Source: Diplolepis rosae
Taxonomy: Eukaryota > Arthropoda > Insecta > Hymenoptera > Diplolepididae
Assembly (NCBI GenBank): GCA_030998225.1
Contig: JAPYXD010000259.1
Span: 186,001 to 250,000, forward strand
Length of the DNA stretch: 64,000 nt
Reading direction: 5' to 3'
The translations under genes were made by a program, and so were the position numbers. The notes below the pieces were generated by a model. The model saw only the letters and a program-made list of their open reading frames with translations, did no database searches and was not told the DNA's origin. Shown here piece by piece: positions 22,440 through 33,975 of the stretch (position 1 is its first letter; every line of letters starts with the position of its first letter).

Positions 22440-23470
22440 TTACATATCAATACTATGAATACCCTCATAGGAACCCACATGGGTTCCATCCATGAATCTG
22501 CATATTATAATCTGTACGGGAATCTAACTTTCCGTCTGTAATAATTTGAGGCATAAGAACGTTATATAAAATAGAGTAGGAACCTACCAGGGATACTATG
22601 TAGGTATTTTTATGGGTTCCTATGTGATCCATACAAGACAGCATATACAGAATCCTATATGAAAAACTACAATAGAATTCCGTAATTTTTCGAATAATCT
22701 TATCATGCAAACTCTTTTCATATTTATACCTGATATCAATCTCCCATTAAGATGTTTAGGAAACTACCTGAGTTCCCATGTGAGAACCCATATTATAATC
22801 CGCATAGGAACCTATTTTACCGTCTTTAGGGATTCGAGACGCAAAATTTTCATATTAAATAAAACAAAATTTAATGTAGATGACTGGATAGGTTTCTGTG
22901 TAGGAACCTACATAGCGGTATATATAGAACCCATATATATTTTTGTATAGATTTCTACAATATTTCAAACAGTTTCTACGAATAAGAAATGTAAACTTAT
23001 CTCAAATACTTTCTACAGCAATAAGATAACCATTGACTGCGCAGAAGTTTTGATTTCTGTAAAAAAAGTATTGATGCAAGAAAGAATATAGGAAATTAGG
23101 TAGGAACCCGTCAGGTTCTTATTTATTTTATCTATAAGATACACATTTAGAAATGGTTCCCGTATGGGTTCTCACCTTTTCTGCGTAGAAGGAATTCAAG
23201 ACGCGAACCTTTCCATGTAGAATCAATCCTAAATGGGTTCCCGCTATTCAGGTTCCTCACATACGTTCTTAGGTTGGGGTTTTCAGTAATCTCCAACGTA
23301 AATCTGAAATAGAATTATATGTGGGTACCTTCTTCATAGACTCACTTACAGGATCCTACATGGGTTCTCACATAGGTTCTTAACTCTTTCTCCTAGGGAG
23401 AATTTAATAGAGTTCCTCAGATAGGATCCCACGTGGGTTTTTACCTAGGAACCTGTTTCAGTCACCTACG
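22440..23470. repeat. GGAACC/GGTTCC word field
   Basis: Variants of TAGGAACC(C/T)ACATGGGTTCC and its halves occur many times over about 1 kb, in both orientations: AGGAACCCACATGGGTTCCA near 22469, AGGAACCTACCAGGG near 22580, GGTTCCTATGTGATCC near 22613, TAGGAACCTACATAGCG near 22900, GGTTCTCACATAGGTTCTTA near 23360. No fixed period is seen. Weak frames on both strands are by-products. Confidence 0.65.
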
Positions 23471-23531
23471 AATTATCCTGTTTAATTAATGTAAAATTTT
23501 GAGCTTTTAATTAATAAAACTAAATAAAAAA

Positions 23532-25015
23532 ATCTGCCCGCTTCGCGGGCACATTCTTATTGCGCGCTTCGCGCGCAGCTCGCAAGTTTGAGCGCGCCTA
23601 GGACGCGCGATTCGATCGTCGCGCTCCGTAATACTTGATCGTCGCGCTGCGCGCTCCGGAATTTTTGAACGTCGCGCTTCGCGCTCCGTTCTTCCTGGAC
23701 CTCGCGCTTCGCGCTCGGTCTTGTGCTCTTCGCATACGTTTAAGTTTATTTCTTATAATTTAATACTGAAGCTCAAACGAATTTAATGATATTAAAGATG
23801 ATGTAAATTAGTCATTTTCTCAAAGTCACTCTATTTCTTTTTGAATTTAAGTGAAACAGGAAATTCAATTTACTTAAGGCTCTATCGGCCTTAAGGAACA
23901 CATTCTCATCATGACACTCGCGCTTCGCGCTCGATTTTCTGTATGCATTTTTGTAACTTTTTAATAAATTACATGATTATTGATAAATTTATTTTCTTCC
24001 AAATATCTCAAAAAGGAAAAACAATCGTAGACTTTATTTAAGGAAACGATTTTGCAGAACAACGCTTATTTCGTATCTCACATATTTTGGTGAAACAAAT
24101 CGAATTTTTTCAATATTAAAAATCAAAAAATTAAAATATACATCCTGTCGAGAAATTTCTCGATAAGAATGCTCAGACCTTATTTAGCCAAACAATTTTT
24201 CATCTCAAAGTTTTTTTTGTATCTCACATATTTTGTCTAAAAAATGGAATTTTTGAATTTTAATCGTATTTTTTGGAATTGAAACGAAAAATATATCTTT
24301 TATCAGAAACTGTGTGAGACAAAACTTGTAGATCTTTTTGAAACTAACAACATTGTATTCTTACGTTTTTTTCTTATTTTACATACTATTGTTAAAAAAC
24401 TGAATTTTGGATTTTCAATAGTTTTTTTTTAATTAAAAAGAAAAATATGCATCTTATTAAAAAATGTTACAATTCAAATTTGTAGGTCTTTATTTATTCA
24501 ATAATATTGTATCATAACGTTTTTTCGTATCTCGTATAATTTAACTGGAAAATGGAATTTTGATATTGCCTTTTTTCAAGATTTAATATGCTGTAACATT
24601 TCTAATTTTGATTTAATCAGAAAATGTTATCAGGATATCTTGCAGAGATTTATTAGAAATATATAAAAACAGTATTGAATTTTTTTATTTTTTCAAAAAA
24701 TTATTTTCAAAAACACAAAAGTAGTGCTCAACCCCTCAATTTTGATTGGATGTGGCTGGTTAACGAACTTGTCCTTACTTTTTCGGCTCCGATAAAGTGT
24801 ACCAAAGCTCAATTCAATCTGATAATTCTATCGAGAGTTATGCCGCACACGACCTACAGACAGACAGACAGACAGATAGACAGACAGACAGACACTTTCG
24901 TAAAAACCCTTTTTTCTGACTCAGGGGTTCTCAAAACGTAAAGATTTGATGAAAATTTCGAAAGTCATTTTTCACATAAAACCAATACCTTCTCATCCAT
25001 GATGAGAATGTAAAA
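23532..25015 (+). mobile_element. HINE-like element copy D, full length
   Basis: Complete family structure: head hairpin TGCCCGCTTCGCGGGCA, serial GC hairpins, AT-rich body, the longest (CAGA)n tract of the window (about 24857-24893, interrupted by one GATA), and terminal hairpin plus TGTAAAAA. It lacks one head hairpin relative to copy C and has an added GATCGTCGCGC repeat near 23637. Confidence 0.88.
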
Positions 25016-25019
25016 AAAC

Positions 25020-25595
25020 GATGTTTTATATAATTTCATATAATTTCTCTCGATAGACAGCCAATCAATTGCAAGAATACTGGATGATAGCCAAAAGATC
25101 TGAAAATATCACTGTACGTTATTAGTTTAGTTTCGGGTGGAATGGCCCACTCATATATCATCTTCAGAGACGAGTCTCGTCATTCAGGTGGAGCACGTGA
25201 CATATGACGTTAATTCATTCAGAAGCATCGACCGGCTTCGAATGTGTTTTATCTCGTCATACAAGGGTGCCATTCAATCTATCAGAGGTAACCCTAAATA
25301 TAAGATAAGCACGTGGCTTCCTACGTGATTTGATATCATCCTCTCATTTTATGTAATTTTATACTTTCTTTAGAAATATGCGTGTATAATTATGTTTCTT
25401 CTATTAAATCACATAGTGACCATTAATATGCGTCAAAAGCTATTTAAGTAATACATAACTCCTAGAGTTAGAGGTGGCTGCCATGTCACAAAAAGATTTG
25501 TGATAATCTCAAAAAATCAGTCAGGAAGCGTCCATTAATTAAATAAAAATGAGTTTCAAAATTTACCACCCCCCGCTACACCCCAGCCCATTTCC
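25020..25595. other. Unique-looking stretch
   Basis: The part 25120-25330 is less AT-rich and holds a 63-codon frame (25137-25328), with a donor-like GAGGTAACC inside it; no homology is recognised and no gene is claimed. Confidence 0.3.
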
Positions 25596-25599
25596 TTAA

Positions 25600-26000
25600 G
25601 GTAGTTGTGCCAAAAATTAAAAATCTAAAAAAAAGTTTTCCTATGATTTTAAGATCTGGAACGATTTGATATAATTGATATATTGATATGAAAGAAAAAA
25701 CATTATTTTTTATGGAAAACATTTCAAACTTACGTACAATAATACTTTTTGTCCGCCGTACACCAAAAGTTGGCCTTGTTGGTGTCGTTTTGTGTGCGGA
25801 AAGTTGATTTTCCCGCACTAGTGCGGGAAAATTTTAAGCGTGCGGAAAATTAAAACAAACTTAAAATTTTAAGGCACTAGTGCGGAAAAATCAACTTTTC
25901 GCACGCAAAACGACACCGAATCTGCTAACTCTCGGTATACATTATACATTATCGGAGATTCATTAGTCGCGTATCAGATAAGATACGTTGCCGACAGGTG
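25600..26000. mobile_element. TTAA-type left end followed by a GTGCGG foldback
   Basis: TTAA at 25596-25599 precedes GGTAGTTGTGCCAAAAATT; GGTAGT is also the terminus of the TTAA elements at 36065 and 55821. The matching right end is not present. Inside, 25781-25914 is a foldback: GGTGTCGTTTTGTGTGCGGA at the left and its complement ending CGCACGCAAAACGACACC at the right, with the palindrome TTCCCGCACTAGTGCGGGAA. A copy of the left part lies at 33858-33975. Confidence 0.55.
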
Positions 26001-26018
26001 TCCTTTCAAATTCTTTAA

Positions 26019-26172
26019 GGGCATGTGATACTCTGCAAATTAGTAAAATTGATTAATTATAGGTTTCTACTTGTTTGTGTCGAAAATACATAAAATTTTC
26101 TTTTCAAGATATGTAAAAACTGGAGCAAGTTGTTCACATGAACTTTTTATTTCCCTTAAGTATCACATTCCC
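26019..26172. mobile_element. Small TTAA MITE, 154 bp
   Basis: TTAA flanks at 26015-26018 and 26173-26176. Ends GGGCATGTGATACTC and (complement) GGGAATGTGATACTT. The interior includes TTTCTACTTGTTTGTGTCG, shared with the foldback at 12990-13297. Confidence 0.75.
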
Positions 26173-26209
26173 TTAACATGACTTTTAATAATGTTTATTT
26201 GACAGAATT

Positions 26210-26950
26210 TTTCCTTACTATCGCTTTTTACCAATTCTTTAAACATGATACGGATTCAAAACTTTGTTCACTTTCATTTGGATTAGGTGCCTCAGATTCA
26301 TACGGATTGTGAACCAGGTTTGGACTCATTAGGATTGAGTCAAATTGATTTTCAGCTAAATCGTATTAAACAAAAAATTGATTAGCGCAGAATAGGACGG
26401 AATAGCGTGGAATGAAATTCAATCCGAAAATTTGATTGAAGTAAGATACAAATTACTGAAAAAAAAATTGTCATTTTATATTATTTTATTGTTGTTTATT
26501 CTATTGTTTGTAAATTATTTGGGATACATATTTCCACAGAGAAAATAAATAACGGAAGGTATCGAATTTTTTCAGAAATCGGATATGAGATGTTTTGGAA
26601 TACTGACAAAACTTACAGGAAGGAATCCAATCCGAGCGAGTCTGAGCCATTCCTAAAACTGTTTTTAAATCATCCTGAATTGATCAGAACCAATCAGAAA
26701 AATGTTTGAATCTCGTTTGACGCAAATCGGCTAAAAATAAATCCGAATTATTTCGACCTCGGGTTTATTCGGGTTGGAAATACGGTTTAGATCAATCCGA
26801 GTTTTGATTTATTTGGATTGAACCAGAATGAGACGGATTGAGACAGATTGAGTTTCAAACGGTTTGTATCGGACGAGATTCGGAAGATTTTCGAATTGGT
26901 ATTAAAACAGATTTCGGAATAGCTCGAAATTGTTCTGATTTTATTTACTA
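26210..26950. repeat. Dispersed repeat with AATCCGA/CGGATT words, copy 1
   Basis: Shares long colinear blocks with 34225-34945, in the same orientation: GGAATCCAATC(C/T)GAGCGA, AGACGGATTGA, CAGATTTCGGAATAGCTCGA. The words GGATT and AATCC recur on both strands. Interior 26460-26560 is AT-rich. No coding sequence. Confidence 0.7.
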
Positions 26951-27370
26951 CCACTTCTTACCAATATAATATATAATGAATAATTAATATTATTATAGTT
27001 CATTATTAGAAATCGAACGTACAAATTCCGAATTTTCTTATCTACCTTCAGTTACTAATTTATCGTCTATCAGCCGTAAAAAATCATTCCTCCTATGACT
27101 TCGATTCCTCTGAGGAAAACTTCACATGGACGTGCAAGATATAATGTATAAAAAATGATGCTTAGATTGGAGTAGACACTAAAAATCTCAATAACTCAAA
27201 GTATTCAGCAACAAGTGCGTAAAAGATCGTAACAATTACTAAATATGGATACTGCAATATTCAAATATATTGTTACTCTTGCTAAAACGAGATCACAAAA
27301 ATAATAAACATCTACATCAATGTATCTATATTTATAATTTCATAAACTATTTATCCATATTTTTATAAAC
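26950..27370. other. AT-rich stretch without recognised features
   Basis: Nothing recognisable before the CACGGAG terminus at 27373. Confidence 0.35.
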
Positions 27371-27419
27371 TGCACGGAGAAAAATAGTTGAGGTAATTTT
27401 ACTCGACTCTGTCGATTAA

Positions 27420-28439
27420 GGGGGTCTCCTCATCAGTGACTCATAAAAAGGGTGGTTTTTTAGGATTTTTTTAAACATGAAAACATGAAGAGAAACAAAT
27501 GATCTTTTGCATACCTTTATACATATATCTATTCAACAATAAAAAGTTTTTTGAATGTCAAAATAAATAAAAATGGCGGATTTATAAACAATCTCGCGCA
27601 GCAGCTCGCCGCGGACAACTCAAACTCCGTGAAAAATTCAGCCCGTAATTTTTACCTGAAACAAAAAATTAAAATACTTCCTTATTCGGAAGGCTTTTCT
27701 GCACAGTATAGTCTATTATGTTGATTGAATGTTGAAATTTGATTATTTTAGTCATTTTTTAATAAAGTACTCGATTTTTCGGCCTTTTTTTAGCATTAAG
27801 TGCGTTAATAACATTGTAAAAAGAGATTTTTTAATACATTTTTTAAACTCAGTCTGTGCACAATTAAATTATCTAAAAAACAGTGTTTTACTTGTATACA
27901 TAGCTTTTATAGTTTTTTTGTAATCGTGCACGGAATTTCAAAAAACATGCACGCAGAGAAAAGATCAGTAAAATTTACAGGAAGTTCGGTACTTATTTGG
28001 ACAACATGACTTTTCAGTAAATTTTACCAGAAGTTGAGTTCAATTAACAGATTTTCTGTACGTTTCACTCAGCGTCCAGTAAAATCTACTGAATACGAAA
28101 AAATCCGAGTTAAGTTGACTGTACTGTACGCTAAGTGAATTGTACAGAAAATCTGTTGATTGAACTCAACTTCTTGTAAAATTTACTAAAAAGTCATGTT
28201 GTCCAAATAAGTACCGAACTTCCTGTAAATTTTACTGATCTTTTTTCTGCGTGTGGTTTTCATAAAATGGGCTTTAAAGTTTTTCGAAGGAAAAAAATCA
28301 AATTAAAGGAAACTTACAGGCATGAGATGTTAATCAGCTATACCCGGTCCGTACAAGAATATTCTCAGATAATAATTCTAACGATTGAAGCATCAACAAA
28401 AAAATCGATTTTTTTAAGCTGACTGATGAGGAGACCCCC
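27420..28439. mobile_element. TTAA element (piggyBac-type target), 1.02 kb, nested in H1
   Basis: TTAA at 27416-27419 and 28440-28443; ends GGGGGTCTCCTCATCAGT and exact complement. The host element H3 has uninterrupted CTGTCGATTAAACTTGGGA at this place, so the TTAA was duplicated on insertion. The interior encodes no transposase; it includes CGCGCAGCAGCTCGCCGCGG near 27595 and a foldback at 27950-28253. Confidence 0.9.
27950..28253. mobile_element. CACGCAG foldback, 304 bp, nested in the TTAA element
   Basis: Arms of about 140 bp: CACGCAGAGAAAAGATCAGT at the left and its complement ending ACTGATCTTTTTTCTGCGTG at the right, continuing through TTTGGACAACATGACTTTT/AAAAGTCATGTTGTCCAAA to a short centre. 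The end CACGCAGA(G/A)AA resembles CACGGAGAAA. It is predicted to form a long hairpin if transcribed. Confidence 0.85.
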
Positions 28440-29372
28440 TTAAACTCGGGAAACAAAAAAAATTGAGCATTTCTTAAATCCTAGTCGTGTAAAATGAATT
28501 TGATAAATACGTAATTTACCCAAAGTGAATAACAATAGGCGCTACATAGGAAATAGTAAGCAGTTGAGTAAAACGTCTTCGACAACATGGCATCAACATT
28601 CTTCAGTGGATTAACATGAAATGTATTAATATATCACCGGCGCTTGAAGAGTTTCAAACTGTAGTTGAATAAAATGAGCATCGGGCGTATTATTATCTTG
28701 AATAAAAAAAAAATTCTTACCTCGAGTCTGCCATTAATCATCCGATACATATATACATACATGAACAGGATTCAAATACATTCACACCATTCAGTCGTAG
28801 CCAATCATATTTTTAATCACAAATACACTTAAACATATAACCTTACATGAATAAACCTAATAACTACACTTATATATAGTACAATACACTTTTGTCGAAT
28901 CACACACACGCTCGCTTACTATTCTGAGACATAAAACTTGGAACTTTCTTATATAGTGACTGCAAGAGTTATTCAGAGCTTGTGAGAGTAAGTGTCGTCA
29001 ATAAAGTTTTCGAGCCTTACTCAAGTAAACATAAATCAACTTTTTTCATAAATTATTCATAAAATCTTATTTTAAATTAATATATTGTAATTAATTAGTT
29101 ATTATAATTATGATTGTTGATATATATATAATATAATTATTAATTACTATTTACTATACATTTTTATTGTAACTACGTATGAAGTTTAATGAAACTAAAG
29201 TTTGTAATGTGCATTAAAAAATTGCATTATTATCAAAAAGTATCTTGTGTAAAAACATTTAAAAGGAGGTTTTTTCATTTTCTGTGTTGTATATTATCAA
29301 AATATGAATTTTATAATTGCGAATTCCAAATTATTATTGTGCCTAAGAAATTTATGTAAAATCTAAATCCTA

Positions 29373-29791
29373 CTCTCTAAACCTGAATCTGTGGAATAGT
29401 CACTGATTATATCAGTGAAAATATATCAAATGATGAATCAGTTCCCTGCTTTGATTTCACTGAGGAATCAGTGAATGCGTCACGTGAACATAACTGTTGA
29501 ATTCGCGAATTGAAAACTTTCATCTACACTTTACTGATTTATCGTCCCTTAAAAATAATAATAATTACGTAATTTCGTTTTAGTGTTATTTAGCCTAAAA
29601 TAAACGAGTTCATTGAACGTTGGAATATATTGCTGGTTTTATTACTCCCACCTGAAGCTTCCACTGATTCAATAAGTGAGTTCAATCTATTTCACTGATT
29701 CATCAGTCGAATTTCACTGATTCTCAGTGAAAGACTTATAGCTGCTGCCATCAGTGAATCAGTGGCCGTTCACCGATTCAGGATTAGAGAG
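29373..29791. mobile_element. CTCTCTAA MITE, 419 bp, nested in H1
   Basis: TA at 29371-29372 precedes CTCTCTAAACCTGAATCTGT; the right end is CACCGATTCAGGATTAGAGAG followed by TG (read as CACCGATTCAGG then ATTAGAGAG). Internal TCACTGAT/ATCAGTGA words at both ends surround a non-repetitive 150-bp centre. Comparison with H3 shows H1 sequence on both sides. Confidence 0.78.
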
Positions 29792-30416
29792 TGTGTAGAT
29801 TTTTCAAATTTTATGTAATACACTTATCAAGACTTTTGTTGTTTAATTTTTCATGAAATCAATTTAATTTAATTTAATCGAGGAAACTAGACCATTTTTT
29901 GTGTTTAAAAAAAAAACATTTTGAAGAAATACAAATTCTAATACTGGTTTTTGATAGTGCTCATAAATCTCTACAAATTATCTTTCATAACATGTTACAG
30001 CATGTTAAAACTTGAAAAAAGTCAATATCAAAATTCCATTTTCCCGTTAAATTATACGAGATATGAAAAGAAGTTATCATACAAAATTATTTATTACATT
30101 AAAATCTACAAATTTGAATTGCAACATTTTTTATAAGATGTATATTTTCCTTTTTAATTTAAAAAAATACTATTGAAAATCCAAAATTCAATTTTTTTAA
30201 ACAATAATATGTGAAATACGAAAAAACGTAAGAATGCAAATTTGTTCGTTTTAAAAAAATCTACAATTTTTTATTTACGCAGTTTCTGATAAAACATATA
30301 TTTTTCGTTTCAATTCCAAAAATACGATTAAAATTCAAAAATTCCATTTTTTAGACAAAATATGTGAGATACAAAAAAACGTTTAGATAGAAAATTATTT
30401 GACTAAATGAGGTCTA

Positions 30417-30614
30417 CTCTCTAAATTTGAATCAGTCAAAATCTACTGATTATCAGTGAGATTTGACTGATTCAAATAGCTAAAAAGAGGTTACTGTAAA
30501 TCAGTCAAATTTCACTGATTATTTCAGTGAAAAATATTTTCTCACTGATGAATCAGTATAAAGGCAAATCACTGATTCAATCAGTGAAAATTTGACTGAT
30601 TCAGATTTAGAGAG
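30417..30614. mobile_element. CTCTCTAA MITE with TA duplication, nested in copy E
   Basis: CTCTCTAAATTTGAATCAGT ... CTGATTCAGATTTAGAGAG, flanked by TA at 30415-30416 and 30615-30616. Uninterrupted HINE-like copies read GAATTTGTAGACCTCATTT here, so exactly one TA was duplicated. This identifies the family as a TA-inserting (Tc1/mariner-type) MITE. Confidence 0.9.
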
Positions 30615-30796
30615 TACAAATTCTCATCAAGACACTTCTCGACAGAATGTATATTTTATGTTTTGATTATAAGAAACACTATTGAAAAAATTCCATTTTT
30701 TAGCCTAAATATGTGATGTGTTTATCAAAAAGTCACTGAAATTTATACATAAAATCGAGCGCGAAGCGCAAGTGTCATGATGAGAATGTGCTCCTT

Positions 30797-31471
30797 GTGT
30801 TCTCATGGATTAGGAATCTCATGGTTTTTTGGAATTTTTCTGTGAGAAATCTATAATTGCTTTTTTAATGCGGTTTCTTTTAAAAGTTTTATTAACCCTT
30901 AGACTACAAAATTCAGAAAACTTGTATGAAAAAATTTGAATGGTTTGGCCACTGCACCCTTGCGAATATAGGCCTTCCAAAAAAAGTTGGTTGATGGTTC
31001 CCACCAAATCTCAAAAATGGCTGGTCTGAAACACAAGAGTAAATGTTTTTCTTAATCTATGGTAGTGTAGTTATCGTCTGACGGAGGCTTTTTTTTATCA
31101 TAACAATTTTCGAAATGGCGGGCTATAGAAAAAAAATCGTTTCTTTTCACCTTTTTTTTATCTTTCAAAATTCATTAAACATTTGTTATAAACAATAGGG
31201 GAAAAAACGTCCGTCAGACGATAGCGAGTACATTTCCACACATTTTAAAAAAAAGTTTATCAAAAACCGTCTACTAGTTTCTTAGAAATCGTGGGAACCA
31301 GTTTGGAAAAAGTAGTTTTGAGAAAAACGCGTTTAAAGTTTCGAATGAAAAAAAGCGACAAATTGAGTTTAACTTTCTTGACGTAATTGCCATAGTAAAA
31401 CAAGTCGTACATCTTTGAATCGTTGTTAGATCCCTAATCTTTGAAAAAATGAAAAAAAAAAATCGATTTCT
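30797..31471. other. Foreign segment inside copy E
   Basis: Not HINE-like. An inverted pair TATCGTCTGACGGA (31071) / TCCGTCAGACGATA (31212) is present. The motif AAAACGCGTTTAAAGTTTCG at 31324 recurs in TTAA elements. No gene; frames of 60-95 codons are on both strands. Confidence 0.45.
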
Positions 31472-31616
31472 CAGATGTATGCGAAGAGCATAAGACCGAG
31501 CGCTAAGCGCGAGGTCCGAAAGAAATGGAGCGCGAGGCGCGCGATAAGAATGTGCCCGCAAAGCGGGCAGATTTTTTTAACGCAATTAAAATTCTCTAAC
31601 GGATATCAAGCAAAAA

Positions 31617-31668
31617 TAGAGCGCGAGTACTACGATGAGAAGGTGTTCCTTAAGGCCAATAGAACTTT
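31617..31668 (-). mobile_element. Short HINE-like fragment, reversed
   Basis: GAGCGCGAGTACTACGATGA and GTGTTCCTTAAGGCCAATAG are the complement of the second CpG block of the family, isolated between copies E and F. Confidence 0.65.
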
Positions 31669-31706
31669 GTGTAGGCTAAATTTTCGTTTCCATTTGAAAA
31701 ATAAAA

Positions 31707-33129
31707 ATCTGCCAGCTTCGCGGGCACATTCTCATCGCGCGCAGCTCGCTTCGTTCGCAAGTTTGAGCGCGCCTAAGGCGCGCGATTTGATCGTCGCGCT
31801 TCGCGCTCCGTTCTTCCTGGACCTCGCGCTTCGCGCTCGGTCTTGTGCTCTTCGCATACGTTTAAGTTTATTTCTTATAATTTAATACTGAAGCTCAAAC
31901 CAATTTAATGATATTAAAGATGATGTAAATTAGTCATTTTCTCAAATCCACTAAGTTTCTTTATCAATTTAAGTGAAACGGGAAATTCAATTTACTTAAG
32001 GCTCTATCGGCCTTAAGGAACACATTCTCATCATGACACTCGCGCTTCGCGCTCGATTTTCTGTATGCATTTTTTAACTTTTCAATAAATTACATGGTTA
32101 TTGATAAATTGATTTTCTTCCAAATATCTCAAAAAGGAAAAACAATCGTAGACTTTATTTAAGGAAACGATTTTGCAGAACAATGCTTATTTCGTATCTC
32201 ACATGTTTTGGTGAAAAAAATCGAATTTTTTTAATATTAAAAATCAAAACATAAAATATACATCCTGTCGAGAAATTTATCAAAAAGAATGTGTAAACCT
32301 CATTTGGGCAAATAATTTTTTATCTAAACGTTTTTTATGTATCTCATATCATTTGTCTAAAAAATGGAATTTTTTCATTTTAATCGTATTTTTTGGAATT
32401 GAAACGAAAAATATATGTTTTTTCAGAAACTGTGTATGACAAAATTTGTAGATCTTTTTTAAAGGAACAACTTTGTATTCTTACGTTTTTTTCGTATTTC
32501 GAATATTATTGTTAAAAAATTAAATTTTGGATTTTCAATAGTTTTTTTTTAAATTAAAAAGAAAAATATGCATCTTATGAAAAAATGTTTCAATTTAAAA
32601 TTTGTAGGTCTTTATGTAGAAAATAATATTGTATCATAACGTTTTTTCGTATCTGGTATAATTTAACTGGAAAATGGAATTTTGATATTGCCTTTTTTCA
32701 AGATTTAATATGCTGTAACATTTCTAATTTTGATTTAATCAGAAAATGTTATCAGGATATCTTGCAGAGATTTATGAGCACTATCTAAAACCAGTATTGA
32801 AATTTTTTATTTTTTCAAAAAATTATTTTCAAAAACACAAAAGTAGTGCTCAACCACTCAATTCTGATTTGATGTGGCTGGTTAACGAACTTGTCCTTAC
32901 TTTTTCGGCCCCGATAAAGTGTACCAAAGCTCAATTCAATCTGATAATCCTATCGAGAGTTATGCCGCACACGTCCTACAGACAGACGGACAGACAGACA
33001 GACAGACACTTTCGTAAAAACCCTTTTTTCTGACTCAGGGGTTCTCAAAACGTAAAGATTTGATGAAAATTTCGAAAGTCATTTTTCACATAAAACCAAT
33101 ACCTTCTCATCCATGATGAGAATGTAAAA
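31707..33129 (+). mobile_element. HINE-like element copy F, full length
   Basis: Complete head (TCTGCCAGCTTCGCGGGCA, one hairpin change), body, (CAGA)n tract around 32980-33007 with one CGGA variant, and terminal CTCATCCATGATGAG hairpin plus AATGTAAAAA. Its body is nearly the same as copy A in places (for example ATGTATCTCATA), suggesting subfamilies. Confidence 0.88.
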
Positions 33130-33845
33130 AATAACATAACGCCATAACCGAATCACGCGCTCTATGCACGCTCAAATTTCCAAGTAGCGTACAAGCAGAT
33201 TTTTTCAAACGTGACGCCATAGGTTATGTTTATTTCGGAGGAAGGGCGACCGAATTAAGCTTTTAAAAAAAAGTAATGGAACAGGACGAGAGTAAAGTTG
33301 AGGCAAATATGCTAATTGGTCAGAGCAGATCGGATGAGGTAGTTCGCTTCTAAATTTAAGAGCGGTTATTTATTGTGCCATCCCCGAGATCTTTAAAACG
33401 TACGTGAATTGGTGGGAAGTCGTTATCTCCAATTAAACTCCAATGATGTTAATTTATGACTGCTGATGGGCTTGTTGTAATTTTAGGTTTGCAAGAGGCG
33501 AAAAAAAGGAATTCAGGTGAAAGTCATTGCGATTAAATCCCGCCACGTAGTCATAAATAGTAAAACCATAGTACGATTAGTGTCATGTAAAGATGGCAAC
33601 TTTATATAATGAAGTATGAAGGAAAATAATCCTATAGTCTTATTATCGTGTATGAAAACTAGTTACGTAGGAGGCGAGAGTCATAAATTAAAGGGAATCT
33701 GCTTTATGCAAATTGGTTCAGTTCTCGTCATACGGACGTTTACCTGATAAATTTGTATCTCAGCTCAATATGTTTCTTAATGTTATTGTTATTGTCTTCT
33801 TTGATTCAAATTTTTTTTGTGTAATATTTTGGTGAAGGATAAAAA
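33130..33845. other. Unique-looking region with one small open frame
   Basis: This has moderate GC and no repeat match within the window. The 25-codon frame at 33276-33353 is the only coding-like item. Confidence 0.35.
33276..33353 (+). CDS. Possible 25-codon small ORF or first exon
   Basis: ATG at 33276 opens MEQDESKVEANMLIGQSRSD then EVVRF and stop TAA. Composition is acidic and polar, unlike chance AT-rich frames, and GATGAGGTAGTTCG offers a possible splice donor at 33338. No homology, downstream exon or promoter could be shown, so it may be chance. Confidence 0.18.
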   Translation: MEQDESKVEANMLIGQSRSDEVVRF

Positions 33846-33975
33846 GTTTTTTTTGTCTGCCGTACACCGAAAGATGACCTGTCGGTGTCGTTTTGCGTGC
33901 GGAAAGATGATTTTCCCGCACTAATGCGGTAAAATTTTAAGTGTACGGAAAATTAAAACAAACTTAAAATTTTCG
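33845..33975. repeat. GTGCGG repeat fragment, copy of 25740-25860
   Basis: TCTGCCGTACACCGAAAGAT, GTGTCGTTTTGCGTGCGGAA, TTTTCCCGCACTAATGCGG and AATTAAAACAAACTTAAAAT match the segment at 25750-25865 in order and orientation, but the right foldback arm is missing. Confidence 0.7.

Larger units (their letters stand above)
27373..29880 (-). mobile_element. CACGGAG TIR element H1, inverted relative to H3, one end lost
   Basis: Starts CACGGAGAAAAATAGTTGAG and follows the complement of the right half of H3 (56518-58853): ATCCTAGTCG(T/G)GTAAAATGA, GAGCATCGGGCGTATTAT, AACTTGGAACTTT, GAGAGTAAGTG. It is split by a TTAA element at 27420 and by a CTCTCTAA MITE at 29373. The far terminus is missing; similarity fades at about 29880. 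No open frame of note, so it is a non-autonomous element. Confidence 0.8.
29932..31577 (-). mobile_element. HINE-like element copy E, reversed, interrupted
   Basis: From 29932 to about 30796 the family is read backwards from near its 3' part (AATACTGGTTTTTGATAGTG) to the second CpG group (TCGAGCGCGAAGCGC, then CATGATGAGAATGTG). The head appears reversed at 31472-31577 (GCGAAGAGCATAAGACCGAG ... CCGCAAAGCGGGCAGA). Between them, 30797-31471 is foreign. A CTCTCTAA MITE is nested at 30417-30614. With copy F it forms a second head-to-head pair. Confidence 0.75.
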
